Source: Planctomycetota bacterium
GTDB taxonomy: Bacteria > Planctomycetota > Planctomycetia > Planctomycetales > Planctomycetaceae
Assembly (NCBI GenBank): GCA_018242525.1
Contig: JAFEBS010000008.1
Span: forward strand, 52,429 to 116,428
Length of the DNA stretch: 64,000 nt
Reading direction: 5' to 3'
Shown: positions 46,798-57,022 of the stretch, in pieces
How the letters are laid out: every line of letters starts with the position of its first letter
Numbering within the stretch: the stretch's first letter is position 1
Translations under genes and position numbers: made by a program
Notes under the pieces: generated by a model
Told to the model about the DNA's origin: nothing
Seen by the model: the letters and a program-made list of their open reading frames with translations, nothing else
Database searches by the model: none

Positions 46798-49700
46798 TCA
46801 GTTTCGGGTGATGAATTCGTCCAGGTTCAGAATCACATTGCCGACGGCCGTCATCGCCGCCAGTTCGATCTCACTGACGCCTGTCGGGGCCGGACCGATC
46901 GGATCGGTGGCCAGCTTATGAGCTTCGTCGGAGTGCGCGGCATAGTATTCACGGCGGCTGTCAAACAGGCGAGCGAGGACGGCCACTTCCTGGGGTCGCG
47001 CGGGCCGAACCAGGGCGAGTTCCAATCCCTTCGCCAGGCGATCTTCCAGTTTCGGCCCAGCTTCGTGGATCATCCGTCGAGCCAGTGCCTGGGCGGTTTC
47101 GACAAACGCGGGATCGTTCAACGTGACCAGTGCCTGCAGTGGCGTGTTCGTGTTGATGCGCCGCACCACGCACAGTTCACGGCTGGGGGCGTCGAACGTC
47201 GTCATCGCCGGGTATGGAGTCGTTCGTTTGATGAATGTGTAAAGCCCCCGCCGATAGCGGTCTTCTCCCTGGCTTGTTTCCCACTTCGTCGTGTTGTACG
47301 TCGATTGCCAGATCCCTTCCGGCTGAGGGGGCATGACGGATGGCCCGTACATCTTGTGACTGAGCAGGCCGGAAGCGGCCAGCGCGTTGTCACGAATCAT
47401 TTCCGCTTCCAGGCGGAACCGGGGTCCACGCGCGAGCAGCCTATTAAAGCGATCCCGTTCCAGTAACTCGGGGGTGGTTCGTGACGATTGCCGATACGTC
47501 GCAGACATCACGATCAACTTGCACAGTCGCTTGAATGACCACGGCGTGGATGCTGATGGCGTCCCCGGTCCGGCAGGGAGCCCCATGAATTCAGTCGCCA
47601 GCCAGTCCAGCAGTTCCGGATGCGTGGGAGGTTGCCCCTGTGATCCGAAATCTTCCTGAGATTCCACCAGACCGGTTCCGAAGAATTGAGCCCAGATCCG
47701 ATTGACAGCGACACGTGCTGTCAGGGGGTTGGCCGGGTCGGTCAGCCAGGCTGCAACACCCAGGCGGTTTTGCGGAGCACCCTCAGGGAATGAATGAAAG
47801 CTGGCGGGGACCGCCGGTTCGACCGCATCACCCGGTTGCAGGAAGTTGCCGCGCACATGGATTTTCGTCGTACGCCGCTTCCCGTCCGGCAGTTCTCGCA
47901 GAACGGGTGTCTGCGGAACCGGAGCGGCCAGTTCCTGCTGCAGTCGGGCCAGTTGATCGCGGATCGGCTGAGTGACCGGAGTGAACGAGGCTACGTGTTT
48001 GTAGAGTTGAGCCTGCTGGGCGGCGGTCCGTTCGGCGGGCGCGATGCGAGTGATCGCCAGGATCGGTTCCGGCACATTCCCCTGCAGCGACGGTTCGTCG
48101 TCGCTGGTGACCGACAGGCGAAACCGTCCGATGCTGAAACCGGGATAACTGAATTCAAACTGATGATCCAGCGTCACCACCAGTTCCGAGCCCTGTTTCA
48201 GAGCCACCGGTTCTGCCGGAGTAAACACAGCCGTGCGGGCTGTCGTCTGTTGCGGAGAAACAGCCCACCCACGCTTGGTGATGTCCGGGTTCTTGATGCT
48301 TTGTTCGACGGGATAGTCCGCTTGAGAGAAATCGGCCTTGGCACCCGTCAAAACGATCTCTGTCGCGGGTGTCCCCTCGGGACCTTTTACGCTCAACGTG
48401 ATGCGGCTCAACACGAAATTGCCGTCGTTCGGAGATCGACCAACGCCCTGCTTCGGATGGGATTTGTCAGGCAGTGCTTCCAGCTTCAGGCCGGTCAGCC
48501 GTGAAATGCCCACTGGCAGCGAAACCGTGTATGTTTCTTTCGCGGGTGACTTCGCTTCCGCCAGCACGGAACCATCGTCAAGCCGCTTCAGGGTCGAACC
48601 GCTGGCCGCGGACATTTCCCTGGGAACAGGAACTGACCAGCCACGGGTCTGGCTCATCTTCGCCGCCCAATCGTCGGCGAACTGCTTCAGTTCGGGCGAG
48701 ACCGTGTCGCGCTGTAGCTCCAGCTTCGCAATTTCGGCTTTCAATCGAATCTGCTGTTCGACCTGAGCGGGCGTCGGCGTCGCCAGTTTGGGACGTTCGT
48801 CGAAGTCGTCTGCGTCCTCGGTCTGATTGAAGTAGGCATAAAACTGATAGTACTCGCGCTGGGTGAGCGGATCGTATTTGTGACTGTGGCACTTGGCACA
48901 TCCGAAGGTCAGGCCCATCCAGACCTGCAGAGTGGTATCGACGCGATCCTTGACGGCGGCGACACGGAATTCTTCATTGTCGGTCCCTCCTTCGTCGTTG
49001 ATCATGGTGTTGCGATGAAACGCGGTTGCCAGTTGCTGCTCCATCGTTGCCTGGGGAAGCAGATCGCCGGCCAGTTGTTCGCGTGTGAACTGGTCGTACG
49101 GCATGTCGCTGTTGAAGGCGTCGATGACCCAGTCCCGGTACCGCCACATTGTCCGGGCCAAATCCTTTTCGTAGCCCTTGGTATCGGCGTAACGGGCCAG
49201 ATCGAGCCACATCCGCGCCCACCGCTCACCAAACGCCGGTGACTTGAGCAGATCATCCACCAGCCGTTCATACGCCTGGGGGGAGGCATCATTGAGGTAC
49301 TTGGACAATACGGCGGAATCGGGAGGCAGGCCGGTCAGATCCAGCGCGACTCGACGTGCCAGCGTGTGCTTGTCTGCTTCCGGTGACGGGCTGAGCCCTT
49401 CGCGTTCCAGTCGAGCCAGGACGAACCGATCAAGATCGCTGATCGGCCATGTCGACTGATTGACGATTGGGGGAACGGGCCGGACAGGCCGGTCAAACGA
49501 CCAGTGAGTCCCCCAGGGAGCCCCTTCCGCGACCCACCGTTTCAGGATGTCGATCTGTTCCGGCGTGAGTGCCTTCCCCGAATCCTTCGGGGGCATGACT
49601 TCGTCGCCATTGGCCGATTGAATCCGTCGCACCAATTCACTGGCCGCGGAGTCGGCAGGAACGACAGCCTGTTTCCCGTCATGCGAAGCGAGAGCCCCTT

Positions 49701-49887
49701 CGCGCGTATCCAGCCGCAGTTCTGCTTCCCGATGCTGGTCGTCGGGACCGTGACAGGCAAAACAGTTGCGGGCCAGGATCGGCCGAACGTCACGAACGAA
49801 GTTCACGGGCTTGAGACCATCAGCGGCCAACACAGGAAACGTGAGTAGTGTCAGTAGCAGTCCGAACGGCAGCGAACGTCGGGGCAT
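46798..49887 (-). CDS. DUF1549/DUF1553 protein with PSCyt1 cytochrome domain
   Basis: A 1029-residue exported protein. Signal peptide, then a PSCyt1 cytochrome domain with CFACH (residues about 40-44) and VMPPKDSGKALTPEQ, a DUF1549 part (WPISDLDRFVLARLEREGL, DLTGLPP, LARYADTKGYEKD, LTFGCAKCHSHKYDPL) and a C-terminal DUF1553 part (LAAWLTDPANPLTARVAVNR, WAQFFGTGLVESQEDFG, TYRQSSR, LARRMI). ATG 49887 is preferred over an upstream TTG. It heads the group of three genes down to 42743. Confidence 0.94.
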   Translation of the reverse strand: MPRRSLPFGLLLTLLTFPVLAADGLKPVNFVRDVRPILARNCFACHGPDDQHREAELRLDTREGALASHDGKQAVVPADSAASELVRRIQSANGDEVMPPKDSGKALTPEQIDILKRWVAEGAPWGTHWSFDRPVRPVPPIVNQSTWPISDLDRFVLARLEREGLSPSPEADKHTLARRVALDLTGLPPDSAVLSKYLNDASPQAYERLVDDLLKSPAFGERWARMWLDLARYADTKGYEKDLARTMWRYRDWVIDAFNSDMPYDQFTREQLAGDLLPQATMEQQLATAFHRNTMINDEGGTDNEEFRVAAVKDRVDTTLQVWMGLTFGCAKCHSHKYDPLTQREYYQFYAYFNQTEDADDFDERPKLATPTPAQVEQQIRLKAEIAKLELQRDTVSPELKQFADDWAAKMSQTRGWSVPVPREMSAASGSTLKRLDDGSVLAEAKSPAKETYTVSLPVGISRLTGLKLEALPDKSHPKQGVGRSPNDGNFVLSRITLSVKGPEGTPATEIVLTGAKADFSQADYPVEQSIKNPDITKRGWAVSPQQTTARTAVFTPAEPVALKQGSELVVTLDHQFEFSYPGFSIGRFRLSVTSDDEPSLQGNVPEPILAITRIAPAERTAAQQAQLYKHVASFTPVTQPIRDQLARLQQELAAPVPQTPVLRELPDGKRRTTKIHVRGNFLQPGDAVEPAVPASFHSFPEGAPQNRLGVAAWLTDPANPLTARVAVNRIWAQFFGTGLVESQEDFGSQGQPPTHPELLDWLATEFMGLPAGPGTPSASTPWSFKRLCKLIVMSATYRQSSRTTPELLERDRFNRLLARGPRFRLEAEMIRDNALAASGLLSHKMYGPSVMPPQPEGIWQSTYNTTKWETSQGEDRYRRGLYTFIKRTTPYPAMTTFDAPSRELCVVRRINTNTPLQALVTLNDPAFVETAQALARRMIHEAGPKLEDRLAKGLELALVRPARPQEVAVLARLFDSRREYYAAHSDEAHKLATDPIGPAPTGVSEIELAAMTAVGNVILNLDEFITRN

Positions 49888-49988
49888 GGCGTGCAAATCC
49901 GAGAAGCGTCACAAGTTGAGTCCACGCTCCATGATACTGACTACATCGCAGTGCCAGTAGTCTGAAGCACTCCCCGGTAACTTCCCGG

Positions 49989-50828
49989 TCAGCATTGGCA
50001 TTTCGGGCAGTAAAACGTCGAACGCTGGGCTTGTACGATGCGGATCACGGTTCCCCGCTGGCACGTTGGGCAGGACTGGTCCTCGCGCATGTAAACGCGG
50101 TGCTCGTTTTGATACCGACCGCTTTGACTCAGGGCGTTGCGATAGGTGCCATCTCCCAGCGTCGAACCTTCGTATTCGATTGCCTTTTCCAAGACGGCCT
50201 GCGCGGAATCTGCCAGGCGATCGATCTGGGGTTTGGTCAGCTTCTGACAATTCCGGCGAGGGTCGATGCCGGCAATGTGCAGGATCTCGCTCGCGTACAA
50301 GTTTCCGATGCCGGCGACCAGTTTCTGATCCAGCAGGGCGACTTTGACCGCCCGGCTGGTGGCGCGCAGGCGTTCGATCCACAGGTCACGGGTAAATTCC
50401 AGTGCGTCTGGACCCAGCTTTGTGGGACCGAATTTTTCGGCCAGTTCTGCAGACTTGAACAAACGCAATGTCCCCAGACCGCGACGGTCCCAGAACCAGA
50501 CGGAATTGAATTCCTGCTCGCCCTCAAACTGCCATTCCACCCGCAGGTGGTCGAGATCTGGAGCGTTTGCCAGCAGCATTAAACCCGTCATCCGTGGTTC
50601 CACCACCAAACTTGATTCATTCGACAAATCCAGCACAACCCGTTTTCCGAGTCGGCGGACGCCGGTGACTGATTGTCCCGTCATCCCCTTCGCCAGCCGG
50701 GAAAACGTGGGTTGGATGCTGAGGGGACGGCAATGTGTCGGACATTCCAGAACGGCAGTGATCCGGCGATCCTGTACAAACGGACGGATCCCGCGGACCA
50801 TGGTTTCGACTTCGGGCAACTCCGGCAC
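49989..50828 (-). CDS. mutM: Formamidopyrimidine-DNA glycosylase
   Basis: A 279-residue base-excision glycosylase. After the GTG start (50828, with GGGAG upstream) the protein reads PELPEVETMVRGI, so the catalytic Pro2 and Glu3 are exposed; GKRVVLDL holds the conserved Lys. The helix-two-turn-helix is VALLDQKLVAGIGNLYASEILH, and a C-terminal zinc finger has CPTC and CPKC. It removes 8-oxoguanine. The open frame continues upstream, but would hide Pro2. Confidence 0.95.
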   Translation of the reverse strand: MPELPEVETMVRGIRPFVQDRRITAVLECPTHCRPLSIQPTFSRLAKGMTGQSVTGVRRLGKRVVLDLSNESSLVVEPRMTGLMLLANAPDLDHLRVEWQFEGEQEFNSVWFWDRRGLGTLRLFKSAELAEKFGPTKLGPDALEFTRDLWIERLRATSRAVKVALLDQKLVAGIGNLYASEILHIAGIDPRRNCQKLTKPQIDRLADSAQAVLEKAIEYEGSTLGDGTYRNALSQSGRYQNEHRVYMREDQSCPTCQRGTVIRIVQAQRSTFYCPKCQC

Positions 50829-51094
50829 TGATCTGCTCCCGTCAAAGTCTGCGCGTTGCGAAGAGATTTCCGTTGAGGTTCGCCTTGCTGGGGCTTCCAC
50901 GCAGGCGCGAGTACGGCATTCTAGCGTCTGCTCGGGATAATTGGAGGACCTGGTACCAGACTGGCCTGAAGCGGCGGAAATCGCAGAATCTGCTTGACGC
51001 AGGTAGTCCAACGGACGATTCTATTTTGACGAGCGACCACGATTCTGCGTGGTTGTGATTTCGTGTTTGTGCCTCCGCACCTAGGAGCCTGTTC

Positions 51095-52864
51095 ATGGTT
51101 CATCCCCGTCACGCCATTCTCACGTCTCTCGTGCAGCGTAGTCGGGCCGCGTTCACTCGCATGATCGCCGGTCTCAGTTGTGTCGTATTGATGTCTGGTT
51201 TGGTTTCCGCCGTGGATCAACCCGGTGCAGACCCTGCCGCCCGGGTGGCTGCCCATCTGGTTGCCGGTGAATTTGGTCCCGCCCTGGACGTGGCGACGAA
51301 AGTCGCCGACCCTGCTCAAAAGGCGGCGTTGGTGCAGGACGTTGCTGTTGCCCAGGCGGAAGCGGGTGAACCCGCGACCGCGGCGGCCACACTTTCGCGA
51401 GTCAGCCGTACCAGAAAGGGTTCTGCTGCGGGTGGACTCGGCGGTCGCGCTGGCTTTGGCGGCGGCGGTACCATGGCCGACTTCCAGACCCTGATGACAA
51501 TGATCGAGACCAACACATCCGGGAAGTGGATGAACGTTGACTCTGAGGGGGGATCCCAAAGTCCCTATCCCTACGGTGTTCATGTCTCCCCCAACGGGTT
51601 GCTGCATCGCCTGACGTCCAGGGAAGAATCCAACTTGCTCGCTTCGTTGGGGATGCAGGCCCGGCAGGCGGACCTCAATGCGGATGTCGCCCGTCACTCG
51701 GACCTGCGGCTGGTCTCGTTGACCCGCCTGGAAAAGGCTGTGGCTCAGCGTTTGTCGGACGGTCTGACCGTTCCTGAAACGATGGCGCAACTGGCCGGTC
51801 TCTCGCAGATCAAGTACGTGATGGTTTATCCCGAATCGAAGGAAATCGTGATCGGCGGTCCCGCCGATGCCTGGCAATACAATGCCCAGGGTCAGCCGGT
51901 CAGCACCACCACCGGTCGGCCGACACTGCAACTGGATGACCTGGTCACCGTGCTGCGAACGTTTGCCCGCAACGATGCCGATTTCGGTTGCTCGATCAAT
52001 ACGCGTGATGCCGGTGTCCGAGCCCTGACCGATTTCGTGCAGAAGTCCCAGGCCCGCGGCCCGCTGAATTCCAACTCGGTCCGTAATTGGGTGGCGCAAC
52101 TGCAGCAGAAACTGGGTCGCCAGGACATCGAAGTCTGGGGTGTTCCCGCGGACAGCCGCGTGGCTCGCGTCATCGTCGAGGCGGATTATCGGATGAAGTT
52201 GATCGGGATCGACAAGTTGAAGGCCGGCAAAGAAATCCCAAGCTACTTCGACCTGCTGGGCGCCACGCAGCCGAAGGAAGTCCAGACGATGGATGCCCTG
52301 CGGTGGTGGTTGACGATGAAATACGATGCCGTCACTCACAGTGCCGACAAGACTGTGTTTGAAATCCAGGGCTCGTCGGTCCTGTGCCAATCGGAGAATC
52401 AGTTCCTGACGGCCGAAGGAAAGCACGTTCCCACCGGCCAGTCGGAACCGACCAACCGGGCGTTTGCCCAAAACTTCACGGCGAACTACGAGAAGCTGGC
52501 GACCCGTGATCCGGTGTTCGCGGACATGCAGAACATCTTCGATCTGGCGCTGGTGTCGGCCCTGGTCCAGCACGAAAAGCTGGACGACAAGGCGGGCTGG
52601 GACCTGGGCGTGTTTACTCCGCGGGGTGAGTATGCGACGGCCAGGTATGCCGTTCCAAAGGAAATCGACTCGGTCGTGAATCACCGGGTCTACAATGGCC
52701 GTGACATCGTCGTGCAGGTCGCTGGTGGCGTCCGTGGCGACGTGATGTCGGTCGTCAAGGATCCGAAGCTGACCCCGGAATCACCGCGGCTGGGAAGCTT
52801 GGCGAAAACCGCGCAGGCTCCGGAACTGCCCGCCGGACGCTGGTGGTGGGATGCCGTCAAATAA
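51095..52864 (+). CDS. DUF1598-like secreted protein, copy 1
   Basis: A 589-residue planctomycete protein, which I believe belongs to DUF1598. Signal peptide to about residue 39 (SGLVSAVDQP), a helical repeat (AARVAAHLVAGEFGPALDVA), a Gly-rich link near 110-125, then a large domain: MNVDSEGGSQSPYPYGVHVS, DADFGCSINTRDAGV, EVWGVPADSRVARVIVEADY, RMKLIGIDKL, LRWWLTMKYDAV and a GRWWWDAVK end. Two Cys are present. AGGAG is 7 bases before ATG 51095. The second copy follows 500 bp later. Function unknown. Confidence 0.85.
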   Translation: MVHPRHAILTSLVQRSRAAFTRMIAGLSCVVLMSGLVSAVDQPGADPAARVAAHLVAGEFGPALDVATKVADPAQKAALVQDVAVAQAEAGEPATAAATLSRVSRTRKGSAAGGLGGRAGFGGGGTMADFQTLMTMIETNTSGKWMNVDSEGGSQSPYPYGVHVSPNGLLHRLTSREESNLLASLGMQARQADLNADVARHSDLRLVSLTRLEKAVAQRLSDGLTVPETMAQLAGLSQIKYVMVYPESKEIVIGGPADAWQYNAQGQPVSTTTGRPTLQLDDLVTVLRTFARNDADFGCSINTRDAGVRALTDFVQKSQARGPLNSNSVRNWVAQLQQKLGRQDIEVWGVPADSRVARVIVEADYRMKLIGIDKLKAGKEIPSYFDLLGATQPKEVQTMDALRWWLTMKYDAVTHSADKTVFEIQGSSVLCQSENQFLTAEGKHVPTGQSEPTNRAFAQNFTANYEKLATRDPVFADMQNIFDLALVSALVQHEKLDDKAGWDLGVFTPRGEYATARYAVPKEIDSVVNHRVYNGRDIVVQVAGGVRGDVMSVVKDPKLTPESPRLGSLAKTAQAPELPAGRWWWDAVK

Positions 52865-52905
52865 TGTCGAGACCTATCGACAAGCGACAAACAATCGATG
52901 GAAAA

Positions 52906-52935
52906 CGCGACCGGTTCTGCCGGTCGCGTTTTTTT
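52906..52935 (+). terminator. Intrinsic terminator of DUF1598 copy 1
   Basis: GCGACCGG, loop TTCTG, CCGGTCGC, then seven or so T. The stem is perfect. An almost identical copy follows the second gene. Confidence 0.92.
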
Positions 52936-53361
52936 GTGCCGCCGCGGGACCGTCAGCTGTGACACCGCAGCGATGAACAGACCAGCCCCGACCTGAATTG
53001 GCAAACTCGCACTTTCAGACAGCCTGCGACTCTCCAACGAAGGAATTGCATCTGTCGCGGCTCGCTGCATTCTCGCAAGCATCGCGAGGACTGTTATTGC
53101 TCATCGTGAACTGCCGTTGATCATGCTCGGCCAGTTTGTTGCTGCATTCAATACACGCACGAGATTCGATTATTACAGATTACACACACTGCGGTTTCGG
53201 TTGCCTTGATTTGTTCGCCTCGTAATGTTTGACAGCTTAATTAAACGGCAGGAACTGCAGAAGGATATTGAAGTAGGTGCTGACGCAGACGATTCTCACT
53301 CAACACGTGATTCGCGCGATTGTCTATGCGTGTTCATGCCTCTGCGCCAAGGAGCCCTCTC
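52936..53361. other. Spacer between the duplicated genes
   Basis: Contains no supported gene. TTGACA at 53229-53234 could be a -35 box, but the matching -10 is poor. From about 53287 it resembles the leader of copy 1. Confidence 0.4.
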
Positions 53362-55119
53362 ATGTCTCACTTCCGTCACATCACATTCCAATCGATCGCG
53401 CAGTTTCGTCGATTGACGTTTCGCGGAATCATTGCCGGTTTCATGTTGATGTCGGGACTGACGTTCGCGGATCAGCCCGCTACGGACTCTGCCGGTCGGG
53501 TGGCGGGTCATCTGGCCGCTGGTGAATTCGGACCTGCGATGGACGTGGCGATGAAAGTTGCCGACCCCGTTCAACGAGCCGCCCTTGTCCAGGATATTGC
53601 GGACGCCCAGGCGGCGGCAGGTGAACCCGTCACCGCGGCAGCCACACTGTCGCGAATCAGCCGCAATCTGCCGAATGCGTCCACCAGCGGACCTAAGGGT
53701 CGCGGCGGTTTCAGCGGTGGCGGTACCATGGCCGACTTCCGAACGCTGATGAACATGATCGAGACCAACACGTCCGGGAAGTGGATGAACGTTGACTCTG
53801 AGGGTGGGTCCCAGAGTCCCTATCCCTACGGTGTGCATGTCTCCCCCAACGGGTTGCTGCATCGCCTGACTTCCAAGGAGTCATCTAACCTGCTCGCTTC
53901 ACTGGGGATGCGTGCCCGGCAGGCGGATCTCAACGCCGATGTCGCGCGTCACTCAGATCTGCGGCTGGTCTCGCTGACCCGCCTGGAAAAGGCTGTGGCT
54001 CAGCGTCTGTCGGACGGTCTGACCGTTCCTGAAACGATGGCACAACTGGCCGGTCTGTCGCAAATCAAGTACGTGATGGTTTACCCCGAATCGAAGGAAA
54101 TCGTGATCGGCGGTCCCGCCGATGCCTGGCAATACAATGCCCAGGGCCAGCCGGTCAGCACCAGCACCGGTCGTCCGACACTGCAACTGGATGACCTGGT
54201 CACCGTCCTGAGGACATTTGCCCGCAACGATGCCGATTTCGGTTGTTCGATCAATACGCGCGATGACGGTGTCCGAGCCCTGACCGATTTCGTACAGAAG
54301 TCCCAGGCCCGCGGCCCGCTGAATTCCAAGTCCGTTCGTAACTGGGTGAAACAACTTCAGGAAAAACTGGGTCGCCAGGACATCGAAGTCTGGGGTGTTC
54401 CCGCAGACAGTCGCGTGGCGCGTGTCATCGTCGAAGCGGACTACCGAATGAAGTTGATCGGGATCGACAAGTTGAAAGCGGGGAAGGAAATCCCCAGCTA
54501 CTTTGACCTGCTGAGCACCGCGCAGCCGAAGGAAGTCCAGACGATGGATGCCCTGCGGTGGTGGTTGACGATGAAATACGATGCCGTCACTCACAGTGCC
54601 GACAAAAACGTGTTTGAAATCCAGGGTTCGTCGGTCCTGTGCCAGTCAGAAAACCAGTTCCTGACGGCCGAAGGAAAGCACGTTCCCACCGGCCAGTCGG
54701 AACCGACCAACCGGGCGTTTGCCCAAAACTTCACGGCGAACTACGAGACGCTGGCGACCCGGGATCCGGTGTTTGCGGACATGCAGAACATCTTCGATCT
54801 GGCGCTGGTGTCGGCCTTGATCCAGCACGAAAGGCTGCACGACAAGGCGGGCTGGGACCTGGGTGCTTTCACTCCGCGGGGTGACTATGCCACGGCCCGG
54901 TATGCCGTCCCGAAGGAAATCGACTCGGTCGTGAATCATCGGGTTTACAATGGACGTGACATCGTCGTGCAGGTCGCCGGGGGCGTGCGTGGCGACGTGA
55001 TGTCGGTCGTCAAGGATCCCAAGTTGACCCCGGAATCACCGCGTCTGGGAAGCCTGGCGAAAACCGCGCAGGCTCCGGAATTGCCGACCGGACGCTGGTG
55101 GTGGGATGCCGTCAAATAA
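53362..55119 (+). CDS. DUF1598-like secreted protein, copy 2
   Basis: A 585-residue paralogue of the protein ending at 52864, in tandem with it. From about residue 116 onward it differs at only a few dozen positions (for example RDDGVR for RDAGVR, WVKQLQEK for WVAQLQQK, HERLHDK for HEKLDDK). The signal peptide and first helices have diverged (FMLMSGLTFADQ). ATG 53362 follows AAGGAG by 8 bases; an upstream ATG in frame (53320) has no such site. Same unknown function. Confidence 0.85.
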   Translation: MSHFRHITFQSIAQFRRLTFRGIIAGFMLMSGLTFADQPATDSAGRVAGHLAAGEFGPAMDVAMKVADPVQRAALVQDIADAQAAAGEPVTAAATLSRISRNLPNASTSGPKGRGGFSGGGTMADFRTLMNMIETNTSGKWMNVDSEGGSQSPYPYGVHVSPNGLLHRLTSKESSNLLASLGMRARQADLNADVARHSDLRLVSLTRLEKAVAQRLSDGLTVPETMAQLAGLSQIKYVMVYPESKEIVIGGPADAWQYNAQGQPVSTSTGRPTLQLDDLVTVLRTFARNDADFGCSINTRDDGVRALTDFVQKSQARGPLNSKSVRNWVKQLQEKLGRQDIEVWGVPADSRVARVIVEADYRMKLIGIDKLKAGKEIPSYFDLLSTAQPKEVQTMDALRWWLTMKYDAVTHSADKNVFEIQGSSVLCQSENQFLTAEGKHVPTGQSEPTNRAFAQNFTANYETLATRDPVFADMQNIFDLALVSALIQHERLHDKAGWDLGAFTPRGDYATARYAVPKEIDSVVNHRVYNGRDIVVQVAGGVRGDVMSVVKDPKLTPESPRLGSLAKTAQAPELPTGRWWWDAVK

Positions 55120-55160
55120 TGTCGAGACCTGTCGACAAGCAACAACCAATCGATGGAAAA

Positions 55161-55190
55161 CGCGACCGGTTCTGCCGGTCGCGCTTTTTT
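55161..55190 (+). terminator. Intrinsic terminator of DUF1598 copy 2
   Basis: GCGACCGG, loop TTCTG, CCGGTCGC, one C, then six T. It is the duplicate of the hairpin at 52906-52935, with one substitution in the T tract. Confidence 0.9.
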
Positions 55191-55288
55191 GTGCAGCCGT
55201 CTGGGATTGCACTCTGCCGATGCGGGTTTCAGAATGGAGGTGACAAATCGGGGGCAGTGCTTTTCTTTTTTCAGACGGATCGAGAGCC

Positions 55289-56971
55289 ATGGCGAAACGG
55301 ATGATCGGGCCCTTTGAAGTGGGGGACCGCATCGGCGTCGGCGGCATGGGGATCGTCTATCGCGCGACCTATACCAAGAACGGTGCGCCCGTCGCACTCA
55401 AAGTGCTCTCGCCCGAAGTCTCCGATTCGGAAGCGCTGCAACGGCGCTTTGAGCGGGAGATTTCCATCCTGAAAAAGCTGCAGCATCCCAATGTCGTCCG
55501 GTATTACGGCGGCGGCCGGTTTGGTGCTCAGCGGTTTTACGCGATGGAACTGATTGCGGGGGGCTCGGTCGAAGACTATTTGAAAATCAAGAAAAAGCTT
55601 CCGTGGGAAGAAGCGCTTGACATCACAATGCAGGTCGCCAAGGCCCTGGAGCATGCCCATGAAGCCGGGATCGTCCATCGGGATCTGAAGCCCGCCAACC
55701 TGTTGCTGACCGGTGAACATCAGATCAAGTTGACGGACTTTGGCATCGCCCGGGATACAACCGCCACGGCCCTGACGGCGGCCGGAAAGACGGTCGGGAC
55801 CTATGCCTACATGGCCCCCGAACAGATCCGGGGCAAGCCGCCCGTCGACAAGAAGACGGATCTGTACGCGCTGGGCTGCGTCTTGTTCGAGATGATTGCG
55901 GGGGAAACTCCGTTCCTGAGCGATAACCAGGGCGAGTTGCTGATGATGCATTTGCAGGAAGAGCCGCCACGTATTACATCGCTGGTGCCCGACTGCCCGA
56001 TCTTTGTGGAGGATCTGATTTTTCATCTGCTGGAAAAGGATCCGGCGGAACGGCCCTACGATGCATTGGCGTTGCAGGTGGAAATTGACGACGTTCGCAA
56101 GAAGATCGGCGAACAGCGCAGCATTGCCGCCGAAACCCTGGCCGGGGGAACAGCGAATGCCGGAGGAACCCGTGGTGCCGAAGAGCTCAAGGCGGCCATG
56201 GGGAAAACGAAAAAGAAGAAAAAGAAGCAGGATTCCAGTCCCATTTACGAACGAACCTGGTTCCTGGGCCTGTGCCTGTCGCTGGTCCTGGGGTTCCTGG
56301 TCTGGCACATGCTGCCGTGGGGTGAAGACAAGCTGATGGCGGAAGCCGAGCGACTGCTCAAATCGGAATTTGCTTCAGACCAGATCCAGGCGCGGGACAA
56401 ATACCTGAAATTGCTGCTCACGCGATATCCGGAGGGGCATCACGCTGCCCAGGCGGCAGCGATGATTATTGATGTCGACAAGAAAGAAGTCACCACCCAG
56501 ATGCGCGCTCGGGCGAAACTTCGTCAGCCCCCTGCCAACGAAGCCGAGCGGCAATACCTGAATGCCGAAAAGTTCCTGCAATTCGGCGATCAGGTCACGG
56601 CCCTGCGAAAGTTCGGGGCGATCCTGGACCTGTTCAAGACGAAGGATGAGTACCGCATTTACGTCTTGTTGTGCCAGGACGAAATCGACAAGATCCTGGC
56701 TCAATCAGGCAGCGAATCTCTGGCATCGTTCCTGAACAAGCGACTGAAGGATGCCGACACCGCTCGACAGTCCGGAAGAGTCGGCGAAGCGGAGTCCATC
56801 TGGACCAGCATCAAGACCTTGTACGAGGATAACGAAGAAGCGAAGGTTCATGTCGCGTACGCGAAGAAAAAATTACGTGACGAAGATCCCGGTCCGCCCC
56901 CCTGGGTTGGCGAGACACCCGAATCGACGACGAATGAGACGAGCAATGGCGGTACCGGGAATTCCCAATGA
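55289..56971 (+). CDS. Transmembrane Ser/Thr protein kinase (PknB-like)
   Basis: A 560-residue kinase. The domain covers about residues 8-270 with GVGGMG (P-loop), Lys38 in VALK, HRDLKPAN with Asp132, DFG with Asp150 and APE near 177, so it should be active. A Lys-rich string near 307-313 precedes one transmembrane helix (about 324-342). The exterior 200 residues are TPR-like helices (LLLTRYPEGHHAAQAAAMI, AEKFLQFGDQVTALRKFGAIL). Such kinases sense signals outside the membrane. No cognate phosphatase is nearby. Confidence 0.95.
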   Translation: MAKRMIGPFEVGDRIGVGGMGIVYRATYTKNGAPVALKVLSPEVSDSEALQRRFEREISILKKLQHPNVVRYYGGGRFGAQRFYAMELIAGGSVEDYLKIKKKLPWEEALDITMQVAKALEHAHEAGIVHRDLKPANLLLTGEHQIKLTDFGIARDTTATALTAAGKTVGTYAYMAPEQIRGKPPVDKKTDLYALGCVLFEMIAGETPFLSDNQGELLMMHLQEEPPRITSLVPDCPIFVEDLIFHLLEKDPAERPYDALALQVEIDDVRKKIGEQRSIAAETLAGGTANAGGTRGAEELKAAMGKTKKKKKKQDSSPIYERTWFLGLCLSLVLGFLVWHMLPWGEDKLMAEAERLLKSEFASDQIQARDKYLKLLLTRYPEGHHAAQAAAMIIDVDKKEVTTQMRARAKLRQPPANEAERQYLNAEKFLQFGDQVTALRKFGAILDLFKTKDEYRIYVLLCQDEIDKILAQSGSESLASFLNKRLKDADTARQSGRVGEAESIWTSIKTLYEDNEEAKVHVAYAKKKLRDEDPGPPPWVGETPESTTNETSNGGTGNSQ

Positions 56972-57022
56972 TCGATGGTGTTGACGTTTCCAAGTAATTC
57001 AGCGAGCAAGGAGTATCGACAC

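Larger units (their letters stand above)
51062..55190 (+). repeat. Tandem gene duplication with leader and terminator
   Basis: Unit 1 (51062-52935) and unit 2 (53329-55190) each comprise a leader that starts with a similar CGTGTT(T/C) stretch 33 bases before the ATG, the DUF1598-like gene, and a nearly identical intrinsic terminator. The coding parts are close to identical except in the N-terminal 115 or so codons. About 390 bp of unrelated sequence separates the units. Confidence 0.9.
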
